The notes under the pieces: generated by a model
Database searches by the model: none
The model's input: only the letters and a program-made list of their open reading frames with translations
What the model was told of the DNA's origin: nothing
Source of the DNA: Nitrososphaerota archaeon
Lineage (GTDB): Archaea > Thermoproteota > Nitrososphaeria > Nitrososphaerales > CADDZS01
DNA: 64,000 nucleotides
NCBI GenBank assembly: GCA_021325255.1
Contig: JAJPHP010000048.1
Span: forward strand, 1 to 64,000
Direction: 5' to 3'
Shown: piece after piece, positions 52,629 to 60,649 of the stretch
Layout: each line of letters starts with the position of its first letter
Position numbering within the stretch: position 1 is the first letter of the stretch
Program-made: the position numbers and the translations under genes

Positions 52629-53789
52629 TCAGGATGCACCTCTCCTCGAAACGACGTGGACGTGAGCGGAACTGTCTATACCCGACATTGTATGTATCAA
52701 ACCCCTTCGCGCGTGTGGGACCTGGTTGAATTCAGCTTTCTCCGTAAGCTGGAGAAAAGCTTCACACACCTGGTAGACTCCCGCAGCGCCCACGGGGTAG
52801 CCTCTTGCCTTCATTCCACCGAACGTGGACACCGGATGCTTTCCACTGAGATCAAATCTTCCCGAAGACGCGTCCAAGAACGCATGCCCTTTCTTCGATA
52901 GCCCGATTGCTTCAATCGAAAGGCCGGCACCGATTGAGTAAGAGTCATGTATTTCGAAAAAGTTGATATGATCAAGGGTCAGACCGCTCTTCGCAAGAGC
53001 TTTCTTCGTCGCCGATTGAGTTGCGTCAAAGTGCAGTGGGTCGTCACGCTCGAAAAAGTTCAGCCTCCCGGAAGAGGATTCACTTGCAACCAATTCTACC
53101 GACGAGCCTCTCTCCTCTGGTGAGAGCAATTCTCCGCTAACAAATAATGCCGCGGCTGCGCCATCTCCAACTGGTGCACAATCAAGCACCCGGAGCGGAT
53201 CCGAAACTACCTCGCTACGAGAGACCTCCTCCACGGTGAATTTCTTTCTGAATTGCGCGTGTGCAACAGTAGAGGAATTTCTGTGGGCTAACACTGGAAA
53301 CGATGATAGCTTTTCCCGATCGATGCCAAATTTCTTCATGTACATTCTTGCAATCAAAGCGTTCATTGACGGGAAGGATATTCCGAAGAATTGCGAATAC
53401 TCGGCGTGCTCAGAGAGCGCCTGCGCAAGCGTAAGTTTCTGCGGATCGAGGTCCCTCATCTTTTCTACTCCGACAACCAAAGCGGACTTTGCTTCGCCCG
53501 ACTTGATTAGCCCGGATGCGGTCTGTATCGCTGCAGCGCCCGACGCCCCAGCAGACTCCACCCTGAAGGCTTCGGGGCCGTCCAGGTCGAAGGCGTCCGC
53601 GATGACAGATCCAAGGTTTGCCTGCGATGAGGTCAGCTCCGCGTACGCGTTTGCGACGATAATCGCGTCAGGTCGTATGTCGCCGAGAACTTTCTTGCTT
53701 GCCTCAAACGCTAGTTCCGAAATCGAGCTACCCCAGTGGTCTCCCACCTTTGTAAACCCGATGTTTCTGATAAACACTGATGGGTGCAA
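52629..53789 (-). CDS. Thiolase-like protein of the mevalonate operon (nucleophile Cys absent)
   Basis: The 386-residue SCP2/archaeal thiolase-type protein lies between HMG-CoA synthase and DUF35, where acetoacetyl-CoA thiolase is expected. The usual EAAC-A-SGG nucleophile site reads VESAGASGAAA, with Gly near residue 81 in place of Cys (codon GGG). The C-terminal GHP motif reads ARGYPVGAAG, with Tyr for His. EIHDSYSIGAGL and DCAPVGDGAAA keep the other landmarks. It may be a non-catalytic scaffold or use another residue. Start TTG 53789. Confidence 0.82.
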   Translation of the reverse strand: MHPSVFIRNIGFTKVGDHWGSSISELAFEASKKVLGDIRPDAIIVANAYAELTSSQANLGSVIADAFDLDGPEAFRVESAGASGAAAIQTASGLIKSGEAKSALVVGVEKMRDLDPQKLTLAQALSEHAEYSQFFGISFPSMNALIARMYMKKFGIDREKLSSFPVLAHRNSSTVAHAQFRKKFTVEEVSRSEVVSDPLRVLDCAPVGDGAAAALFVSGELLSPEERGSSVELVASESSSGRLNFFERDDPLHFDATQSATKKALAKSGLTLDHINFFEIHDSYSIGAGLSIEAIGLSKKGHAFLDASSGRFDLSGKHPVSTFGGMKARGYPVGAAGVYQVCEAFLQLTEKAEFNQVPHARRGLIHTMSGIDSSAHVHVVSRRGAS

Positions 53790-53911
53790 TCCACATTCAC
53801 TACTCTTTTGGTCATGATTTGTCTTGTTGGCAAATCCGCTGGCGTTATCCCGTCTTGAACTTCTTGCTTCACAAAAATGCGAGCTGTATCTAGTCGAGAC
53901 GCGCTACTTAA

Positions 53912-54949
53912 TCAGCGCCTAAGTTTTTCCCGATACTTTGCGTAAACCGCGTAATCTATCTTCGTTGAGTCTTCTATCATTGTCCTTACCGGCACACCGA
54001 CGCGACGTCGTTCCGGAAGCCTTTCCGTTGTCTCAATGATGAATACGTCGCTGCCAGCACCTGATCCAAATGATGCGAGGAGTATCTTCTGTCCTGGCTT
54101 TGCAATGTCAAGCACTGCAGCAAGGCCAAGAGGGGAACTCGCGGAGTATGTATTTCCAATCATCGGGTTCAAGAGCCCGGTCTCGATCTGCTTGATCGTG
54201 AACCCGAGCCGCGTCGCAGCCTCGACTGGGAACCGTGGGTTCGGTTGGTGAAACACGGCGTAGTCAAAATCGCTCGGTTGAACCTTGAACTCTGTGAACA
54301 GGTTCTTGACCGCTGTCTCAACGTGATGGAAATAAGCTGGTTCACCAGTAAACCGTGAAAGGTGCTTGGGATACTTTTCGCCCTGCCGCCTCCAGAAATC
54401 GCCGGTATCCGAAACATACGAGACGCTTCCAAGAATCTTTGCAATACTTTCCTCCCGCTCCCTTGCAAGCACGAATGCAGCACCTCCACTGGCTGCAGTG
54501 TATTCTAGGTCGTCCCCAGGCCTGCCCTGAGCAGTGTCGACCGCGATGGCCAGCCCGCAATCAATCATTCCTGATCCACAAAGGCCACTGATTATCTGCA
54601 TTGCTTCAGTACCCGCTTTGCAGGCGAATTCAAAATCAGCCGCGAGAAGATTGTGACATCCCAGAGCCTGAGCAACAATAGTACTGGTTGGCTTTACCGC
54701 GTAGACCTTGGACTCTGTCCCAACGAAAATTGCACCAATGTTTCCATTTACTCCTGCCATCTGGATGGCGACCCTTGCCGCCTCGACAGCCATCGTCGTC
54801 GTGTCTTCGTCAATCGATGCAACCGCTTTTTCTTTGTTCGGGCCGGCGCCACCTCCATGCCATACGCGCCCAATCTCAGCCGTGGGGAGTCTGTAGCAAG
54901 GTATGTAGGCACCGTAGCCCTCGATACCTATTGGAGTATTACTGCGCAA
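53912..54949 (-). CDS. Hydroxymethylglutaryl-CoA synthase
   Basis: The 345-residue archaeal HMG-CoA synthase condenses acetyl-CoA with acetoacetyl-CoA for mevalonate and archaeal lipid synthesis. The catalytic Cys is in ADFEFACKAGTEA (about 110), with YAVFHQPNPRFP holding the conserved His and NTYSASSPLGLAAVLD near 280. It is the first gene of an operon with thiolase, DUF35 and glyS. The start is TTG 54949; a TATA-like box (ATTTAAT, about 54992-54999) gives a leader of about 20 bases. A 122-base gap separates it from the thiolase gene. Confidence 0.93.
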   Translation of the reverse strand: MRSNTPIGIEGYGAYIPCYRLPTAEIGRVWHGGGAGPNKEKAVASIDEDTTTMAVEAARVAIQMAGVNGNIGAIFVGTESKVYAVKPTSTIVAQALGCHNLLAADFEFACKAGTEAMQIISGLCGSGMIDCGLAIAVDTAQGRPGDDLEYTAASGGAAFVLAREREESIAKILGSVSYVSDTGDFWRRQGEKYPKHLSRFTGEPAYFHHVETAVKNLFTEFKVQPSDFDYAVFHQPNPRFPVEAATRLGFTIKQIETGLLNPMIGNTYSASSPLGLAAVLDIAKPGQKILLASFGSGAGSDVFIIETTERLPERRRVGVPVRTMIEDSTKIDYAVYAKYREKLRR

Positions 54950-55127
54950 AAGAAATAGATCACAGTCTGCAAAACAGCGTTTTGGTTCTAAGGGTATTAA
55001 ATGGAACTCTTGACATACATTCAGACTTCGTTGATTAACGAATTATGACGAGGCCCGACTTGTCAGGCTTTGATCGCTACACCCATCTCAACTCTTGGCT
55101 GGGAAAAGGATGTAGAGAGTTGTGGAG

Positions 55128-55322
55128 TTAGACTGCCTTTACTTGCTTCACGACGGGAGGCCGAGCCTTCTTCAATACCCTGTATCCGCATATGCACTTG
55201 ATCTCAGGAAGCTGTGCGAGCTCGTCCGCGCTTACTCTTGTACCACACCTTACACACTCGTAAATTACTCCACCAAATACCTTAGAATTTGCAGGTTCAG
55301 CTGATCCTAATTGGCCACTCAT
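55128..55322 (-). CDS. rpoP: DNA-directed RNA polymerase subunit P
   Basis: The 64-residue protein contains the Rpb12/Rpc10-type zinc site YECVRCGTRVS and IKCICGYRVLKKARPP, with the KxRP tail that binds the polymerase. The fourth ligand is within CICG. It has about 15 extra residues at the N-terminus compared with the shortest archaeal versions. The ATG at 55322 is chosen over the upstream start. A TATA box (about 55372-55380) gives a leader of about 27 bases. It is divergent from pncB. Confidence 0.88.
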   Translation of the reverse strand: MSGQLGSAEPANSKVFGGVIYECVRCGTRVSADELAQLPEIKCICGYRVLKKARPPVVKQVKAV

Positions 55323-55561
55323 GGAAAACCACCGTACTCTCCGTGTATACCAAACCATCTGGTTTGCTGGCCTTTATTTCCTTTCCCCTTGGAACGTGTC
55401 CGATGAGGGGACTCGGGAGAGTTAAGGAAAACAGTCCAGAGGAAATCGAGTCGGGTAACTGCTTAAATTCCGTCAAGGAAGCCTTGTTCTCTTGCCCTTC
55501 CCAGTTGCTGTCTTTGTGTGCTGGGGGACCAAGAAAAGAAGAATCGTGTGTAGTGGTAAAA

Positions 55562-56797
55562 ATGAAGGCTAAGAAACGCGACCTTGATGACCGGCTCTTT
55601 TGGATGCCCAAGGAAGACGAAATCAAGGATGCAGAAACGACAGATGTTTACTTCAATTATGCAACTGAGGCACTCGCTTATGCTAAGATAAATCCCAGGG
55701 TCATGATGGAGGTCTATACTAGAAACACACCCTTTGATTCCAACTGGGCAATCGCGTGCGGGATATACGAAGTAGCCAAACTGCTCGAGGGGCTGCCGAT
55801 TGATGTTGATGCGGTGGAGGAAGGAGAACTCTTTCTCACCGATCCCAACCTTGCGATATACGAGCCTGTTGTTCAAATCGAGGGGCGCTATCAGGATTTT
55901 GCAAAATACGAAAACCCCATACTCGGGTTCCTCTGCCAGTCAAGCGGCATCTGCACCAAGGCGGCCCGTATTGCCCTAGCTGCGGAAGAGAAACCTGTCA
56001 TAAGTTTCGGAACTAGGCGAGCCCATCCGGCTCTCGCCCCGATGATCGAAAGAAGCTGTGTTATCGGTGGCCTTGGTAGCGTTTCGAACGTACTTGGCGC
56101 TAAACTACTGAACAAACAGCCCAGCGGCACCATGCCGCATGCCTTCATACTCTGCGTTGGGAATGAAGAAGAGGCTTGGAAGATATTTGACAGGGCGCTG
56201 GCAAAGTCGGTGCCACGGATAGCTCTTGTAGATACATTGAGTGACGAAAAAATTGCCTCAATTAAGGCGTTTGAGACGCTGGGGAAGCACCTCTACGGAG
56301 TGAGGCTCGACACGCCCGGATCAAGAAAAGGGGACCTGAAGAAAATCGTGCAGGAAGTAAGGTGGGAGCTCAACCTCAGAGGAGCGTCCGATGTCAAAAT
56401 CTTTGCTTCAGGAGGGCTCGACGAACAACAAGTCATCGAACTGCGGGACTGGGTCGATGGGTTCGGAGTAGGAACAAGCGTGTCCGCCGCCTCCGTAATC
56501 GACTTTGGTGGGAAAATAGTTGAGGTTCAAGACTCAAGGACGCGTAACATGATTCTTCGATCGAAACGTGGGGACCTCTCCGGGAGAAAGTACGTATACA
56601 GAGATCTAAGGACTATGACCGACTTGATCACCAACAGCCCCATGCCCCCCGGCAAGAAATACCGCCCACTGATAACCCCCCTGATCCGAAACGGAGAGAT
56701 AGTCAGAGAGTTCAAAACCGTTGATGAGTTGAAGGAGAGAACAGGCAGGCTCGTGGGGGCAGTGTCCAAGACTGTCCCGAGAATGGTCTGGGGTTGA
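55562..56797 (+). CDS. pncB: Nicotinate phosphoribosyltransferase
   Basis: The chain of 411 residues joins nicotinate and PRPP in NAD salvage. It has AETTDVYFNYATEAL, the substrate region ENPILGFLCQSSGICTKAAR, SFGTRRAHPALAPMIERSC, and the phosphate-binding ASGGLDEQQVIELRDWVDGFGVGTSV. The frame is open far upstream over rpoP, but the conserved part starts after ATG 55562. A TATA box near 55462-55469 suggests a leader of about 70 bases. RidA follows 60 bases later. Confidence 0.92.
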   Translation: MKAKKRDLDDRLFWMPKEDEIKDAETTDVYFNYATEALAYAKINPRVMMEVYTRNTPFDSNWAIACGIYEVAKLLEGLPIDVDAVEEGELFLTDPNLAIYEPVVQIEGRYQDFAKYENPILGFLCQSSGICTKAARIALAAEEKPVISFGTRRAHPALAPMIERSCVIGGLGSVSNVLGAKLLNKQPSGTMPHAFILCVGNEEEAWKIFDRALAKSVPRIALVDTLSDEKIASIKAFETLGKHLYGVRLDTPGSRKGDLKKIVQEVRWELNLRGASDVKIFASGGLDEQQVIELRDWVDGFGVGTSVSAASVIDFGGKIVEVQDSRTRNMILRSKRGDLSGRKYVYRDLRTMTDLITNSPMPPGKKYRPLITPLIRNGEIVREFKTVDELKERTGRLVGAVSKTVPRMVWG

Positions 56798-56859
56798 ACT
56801 GTTTGGGTAACAACGCGGAACAATCGCGAAAGTAGAAAAGCACAAATCATTAATCCCAA

Positions 56860-57261
56860 ATGGAAGAAATTATTCTTTCTATGCAAGCAGTAAGTACAGA
56901 GGGCGCTCCGAAGGCGATTGGTCCGTACTCTCAAGCTGTTATCTGGAATGATCTTGTCTTTCTTTCCGGGCAGGTTGCCATAGATCCCAGCACAGGCAAC
57001 ATAGAGGCCGACTCAACAGAAGCTCAGACTGCACAGGTGATGAAAAACCTCCAGGCCGTACTGAAAGCTTCGGGCTCCGACTTGAACAAGGTGCTCAGGT
57101 GCACAGTTTTCCTCACCAATTTGGAAGATTTTCAGGCCTTCAACCTAGTTTACGGGTCATTCTTTACGAGCACGCCCCCCGCGAGAAGCACCGTCCAGGT
57201 CTCGAAGCTACCTAAAGGGGCTAAAGTGGAAATTGACGCCATCGCTTACAAGAGCCATTAG
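56860..57261 (+). CDS. ridA: RidA family enamine/imine deaminase
   Basis: The 133-residue protein hydrolyses reactive 2-aminoacrylate-type enamines. It has APKAIGPYSQAV, FLSGQVAIDP, the catalytic Arg in PPARSTVQVSKLPKGAKVEIDAIA (about 108) and the conserved Gly and Glu. The start is ATG 56860 or the ATG at 56881. It may be cotranscribed with pncB. Confidence 0.92.
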   Translation: MEEIILSMQAVSTEGAPKAIGPYSQAVIWNDLVFLSGQVAIDPSTGNIEADSTEAQTAQVMKNLQAVLKASGSDLNKVLRCTVFLTNLEDFQAFNLVYGSFFTSTPPARSTVQVSKLPKGAKVEIDAIAYKSH

Positions 57262-57392
57262 GTTCTCTTTGTAGTGTGAACGGCATTTGATTTTCTGTAC
57301 GGCCCTCTTTTTCGCACTCTTGCCTTTTTCCTAATCTCGTCCCTTCTCAATATCTCCTCCGCTTCGTCGCCCTCAGGAATTTCTCTTCTCAT
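57258..57392 (-). CDS. Small basic protein (44 aa)
   Basis: A 44-codon ATG frame encodes a protein with an acidic start (EGDEAEE) and a strongly basic second half (RKKARVRKRGPYRKS). Its composition is protein-like and codon use resembles nearby genes. A TATA-like box (TTTTAATG, about 57421-57429) lies about 34 bases upstream. The stop overlaps that of ridA in convergent orientation. No family is recognised; a nucleic-acid or ribosome-binding role is only suggested by charge. Confidence 0.5.
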   Translation of the reverse strand: MRREIPEGDEAEEILRRDEIRKKARVRKRGPYRKSNAVHTTKRT

Positions 57393-57563
57393 GCTATCAG
57401 TCGTCGCCGCCTATCTCTGTCTCATTAAAAGAGAGAACTCGCATTTTAACGTTCCATAGTGCAAAGTGCGCCAACGGATAATTGTGCCACATTTCGCCTG
57501 TGTTAGGGCAGAGGGTCGTTTTTCCTCCGATTACTAGATCGGGATGTTGCTCCCTTAGACCTA

Positions 57564-57827
57564 TCAATCGGACGTATGAGTATCCGTAATCTCGCCCTCG
57601 GTTGTGTCTTCTTCCTTATCTGAACTGAGCTCCTCGAAATCCTCTTCCGAGACAGTCTTAGCGTCTGCGTCTTCCATCTCCTTCGTCTCCTCGCCTTCCA
57701 ATCCGCTTTCTTCAAAGCCTGGCGGGGCAATGCTGTACTTGCCTTTGTTTAGGAACTTCCTCTCTTCCTTGATGGATCTTTCCACGTTCTTATCGGAGGG
57801 ATTTGCTTCATCAATTGATGTTCCCAA
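57564..57827 (-). CDS. Small acidic protein (87 aa), hypothetical
   Basis: The frame encodes a very acidic protein with a Lys/Glu-rich start (SIKEERKFLNKGKYSIAPPGFEE) and a Glu/Asp/Ser/Thr-rich C-terminus. The start is TTG 57827, about 40 bases from a TATA-like box (ATTTTAAC, near 57861-57868). The opposite-strand frame over the same DNA is Ser-rich and looks like its shadow. No family is recognised. Confidence 0.4.
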   Translation of the reverse strand: MGTSIDEANPSDKNVERSIKEERKFLNKGKYSIAPPGFEESGLEGEETKEMEDADAKTVSEEDFEELSSDKEEDTTEGEITDTHTSD

Positions 57828-58010
57828 GTCTTTCCCATCGCATTGGATACAAAACTCCGACGTTAAAATTCTAAACTGTATTTGAAGAATAGAGAAGTAC
57901 TAAGCAATCGAGTAATGATTAACGAGAATCTAGATTCAGGTTTAGAACCGTGAATAACAAGATGACTTCGCATGAGGAGATAACAGCTTAAAGGCCCCCT
58001 GCTGTTAGTG

Positions 58011-58285
58011 CTACTCCGACACGTAACTATCTATCAGAGACTCCAGCTCATCCAAGGCTCGGTTCGCCCTGTCCGCAGGTAGAGAGTTCACAGAACCGTT
58101 CGACCATCTGTCAATCCATTGATCTATGTCCCTTAGTTTCTCCAAGACCATCCGACCCGCGCGGAATCATATCTTCGCGAGGTACATCTTCGAGTATTGG
58201 GGCATATATCTCCCTGACGCCTAATTCGTCGAGAAGAAAATTCAATTCCAAATATGACTGGACGGAAATCTCAGTATCTTTTGTT
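58011..58285 (-). pseudogene. Frameshifted remnant of an unidentified gene
   Basis: Two adjacent minus-strand frames both look coding. The upstream one encodes EISVQSYLELNFLLDELG and IYAPILEDVPREDMIPR without a start codon. The downstream one (ATG 58151, stop 58011-58013) encodes a 46-residue piece with IDQWIDRWSNGSV and NRALDELESLIDSYVSE. They join by a frameshift near 58160. The product is not recognised. A stop codon lies just upstream of the first piece. Confidence 0.45.
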
Positions 58286-59455
58286 TAGGCATAAATCGAG
58301 CTTGGCCAAACGATTTGGGCTTAGAGGGGCGTGATTTCAGTTGGCCTGACCACGGATACATCTACTTTACTTCCTGCTATTGTAAAACTATCTCAGGAGA
58401 TCTCTTCGTAGTGCCCAGCCCATCCATGGAGATCAGCCCCGCAAACAAACAGGTGATTGCAAAACCGAAAGTGAAAGAGCACCATCACTAGAGGCAATAG
58501 TAAGACGAGAGCTCTCAATGCGCCAAAATGTGAACTAATCCATCGCTCAAGAAGTCTGGCTTTCGCCATATTATGAAAGCTCTCTGTGGTGAAAAGTAAT
58601 GCTGTTGCTCCGTTGATTCCACCAATCTAGCATAATCTCGCTGTAGCCGGTGGGCGCTACGTTCATTACTTAAGACTCGTCTGTTCAATCGAGTTTCTTG
58701 TTTCCGAGAGTTGGCACGTAGAGAATCTCTGTAGCTCAATCTACGGTCTGTGACAGGTTTGTTTCCGAGAGTTGCGAAGATCCGGTGCAACGCCACCCTT
58801 TGGTCGAACGTCAAGCAAAGGAAAAGGTTAGAGCATAATGACAGAATTCCTAGTACGAAATGAGCCTCTAAACACAACGATGCTGACAAGTGTCTACTCT
58901 TGTGTTAGTGGCAGTAGCATGGAATTGGAAAATGAAATTCAGTAAGGTCCACTCTTATCCCAACTGTTAGCATTCTGCCACGAACTCGAAGGGCATTCTG
59001 AGCTCGCTGCCTCTTTTCGTTTTGGCAAGTTAAAATGCAATCTTCTGTGACTACAGAAAAATACCTAGATCTTCAATATCCGAAAAGCTAGGGCTCTTCG
59101 TTTCTGAAGATCAGATATCAGAAGTTTTGTCGCAAGTCATATCATACTTAATCATTTGTTCCCTTAAGATCAGCAATCCAGGTAACATCACCTTCATAGC
59201 GATCGCTGTCCTCAGACGAATGAAAAGCGATTTCATTCTGTGTTAAAATGCGAAAATTGCGTTCTCATTGTGGGAAGAGCGCCTGAAGCGTTCTCATGTC
59301 ATCTTTCGTCAGACGGCAAGGCCGAGCTAACTGAAACATCACGCTTCTTCGAGCGTTGGAATGAGAATTTCTCCGTCGTGGAGGGGTTTCAAAGTCTCAG
59401 AAGGCAACATGCCAATTCGGCCGATAAGCCTTGATCTTGTTACTTCGTTTCTGAG
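58286..59455. other. Gene-poor, apparently decayed region
   Basis: No intact gene is supported. On the minus strand, a short piece reading HLFVCGADLHGWAGHYEEIS, a stop, then FTIAGSKVDVSVVRPTEI looks like another degraded coding stretch (about 58330-58480). A 16-base direct repeat (TTGTTTCCGAGAGTTG) occurs at 58698-58713 and 58759-58774. Frames at 58515-58889 and 59240-59434 look like chance. Confidence 0.35.
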
Positions 59456-60649
59456 ATGCCAGGGGTCAGAGGCGATAATGCAGGTCAATTGAGAATCGCT
59501 ATGATGATTCAGTCTTTCGGCCGATTCGGTGGAGCGGAGCGTGCAGCATTATTGCACTACAACAGACTCAAAGCCGCGGGGAAAGACGTAGATCTTTTTG
59601 CAGATTTCACTGATAAGCACTTATGGGCAAGACAGGAGATTCGCAGAATCAAGTTCTTCTCACTCCCCCGGGGGTTGTGCGAGCCCGAGTCACTCAAACT
59701 GATGCACGTGCTCGATGGTTACGATCGCATCCTTGTCCATCACCACGTGGAGCCGCTGCTTGCATTCAGGATCACAAAACAGCTGTCGAAGAAGACGGCC
59801 TGGTATTCGGGGAGCATATTTGAGCCGGCATATTCTGAACTCTTGCATGGTGAAGACTACAGAAAGGTCAGCGTCACTTTTGAAGCTACCTCAAAATCGT
59901 TTTACGGGAAATATCTCGGCGGATTGGGCCTGGCCCTCTTTCCAATTTCAAAAAGGATGCTTCACGTCATAGATTACGAAACGGTGGCTCGTTATCGCAA
60001 GATAATTTCTAACAGTGCATACCAAGCTAGGTACATAAAAAATGTCTACGGGCGCGATTCCTCTGTCATCTTCCCGCCCGTGGAAGATGGCATAGCCACG
60101 GCCAAGACAGTGCCAATCGACATTGATCGGCCATTCGTCCTGATGGTCGGCGCATTCGTGCCATACAAGAACTTTCAGGCAGGAATTAGAGCGGCGGCTC
60201 GGATCAAGGAAAGCCACTCACTAGCGATTGTGGGAAGTGGACTCTTGAAAAGAGAATACGAACACCTCGCAAGCAATCTTGGAGTTGATCTTCACATTTT
60301 CTACGGATCCAACGATACGATAATGCACAGTCTCTACGCCAAAGCAAGCTTCCTCATACACCCCTCCCTCTTTGAGGGCTTCGGTTTCATCCCGGCCGAG
60401 GCCGCACTTCATCAGAAGCCAACGATACTTACCACTCGAAGCGGGGTGAGAGAGCTCCTTCGCGACGGGGAGAGTTCCTACTTCTGCGACCCCATGGATG
60501 TTCCTAACATGAGTCAGAGAGCTCGACATCTTGCAGGTTCTCCGGAGGTAGCCACCAACATGGGAGCACGCGCGTACGAATCGATCCGCAATCTCTGCAC
60601 TCTTGAGCAAACGGAACGGCTTTGGGAGGAACTCGAAAATTGGAACTAA
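59456..60649 (+). CDS. GT4 family glycosyltransferase
   Basis: This 397-residue GT-B glycosyltransferase transfers a sugar from a nucleotide donor to an unknown acceptor, perhaps an S-layer or N-glycan precursor. It has the N-terminal MMIQSFGRFGGAERAALLHYNRL, PFVLMVGAFVPYKNFQAGIRAA at the donor domain (about 225), and the E-x7-E motif in EGFGFIPAE (about 304). The ATG follows a short gap after the decayed region. The next gene overlaps it by 10 bases. Confidence 0.88.
   Translation: MPGVRGDNAGQLRIAMMIQSFGRFGGAERAALLHYNRLKAAGKDVDLFADFTDKHLWARQEIRRIKFFSLPRGLCEPESLKLMHVLDGYDRILVHHHVEPLLAFRITKQLSKKTAWYSGSIFEPAYSELLHGEDYRKVSVTFEATSKSFYGKYLGGLGLALFPISKRMLHVIDYETVARYRKIISNSAYQARYIKNVYGRDSSVIFPPVEDGIATAKTVPIDIDRPFVLMVGAFVPYKNFQAGIRAAARIKESHSLAIVGSGLLKREYEHLASNLGVDLHIFYGSNDTIMHSLYAKASFLIHPSLFEGFGFIPAEAALHQKPTILTTRSGVRELLRDGESSYFCDPMDVPNMSQRARHLAGSPEVATNMGARAYESIRNLCTLEQTERLWEELENWN

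Noticed and set aside
43645..57515. TTAGGGC as a recurrent functional motif
   Set aside because: A 7-mer is expected several times in 64 kb on both strands; only the positioned copies behind elements A and B are kept as weak support.
58515..58889. 124-codon minus-strand frame
   Set aside because: Low protein-like character and no motif; lies in apparently decayed DNA.
59240..59434. 64-codon plus-strand frame before the GT4 gene
   Set aside because: No promoter or motif; probably chance.
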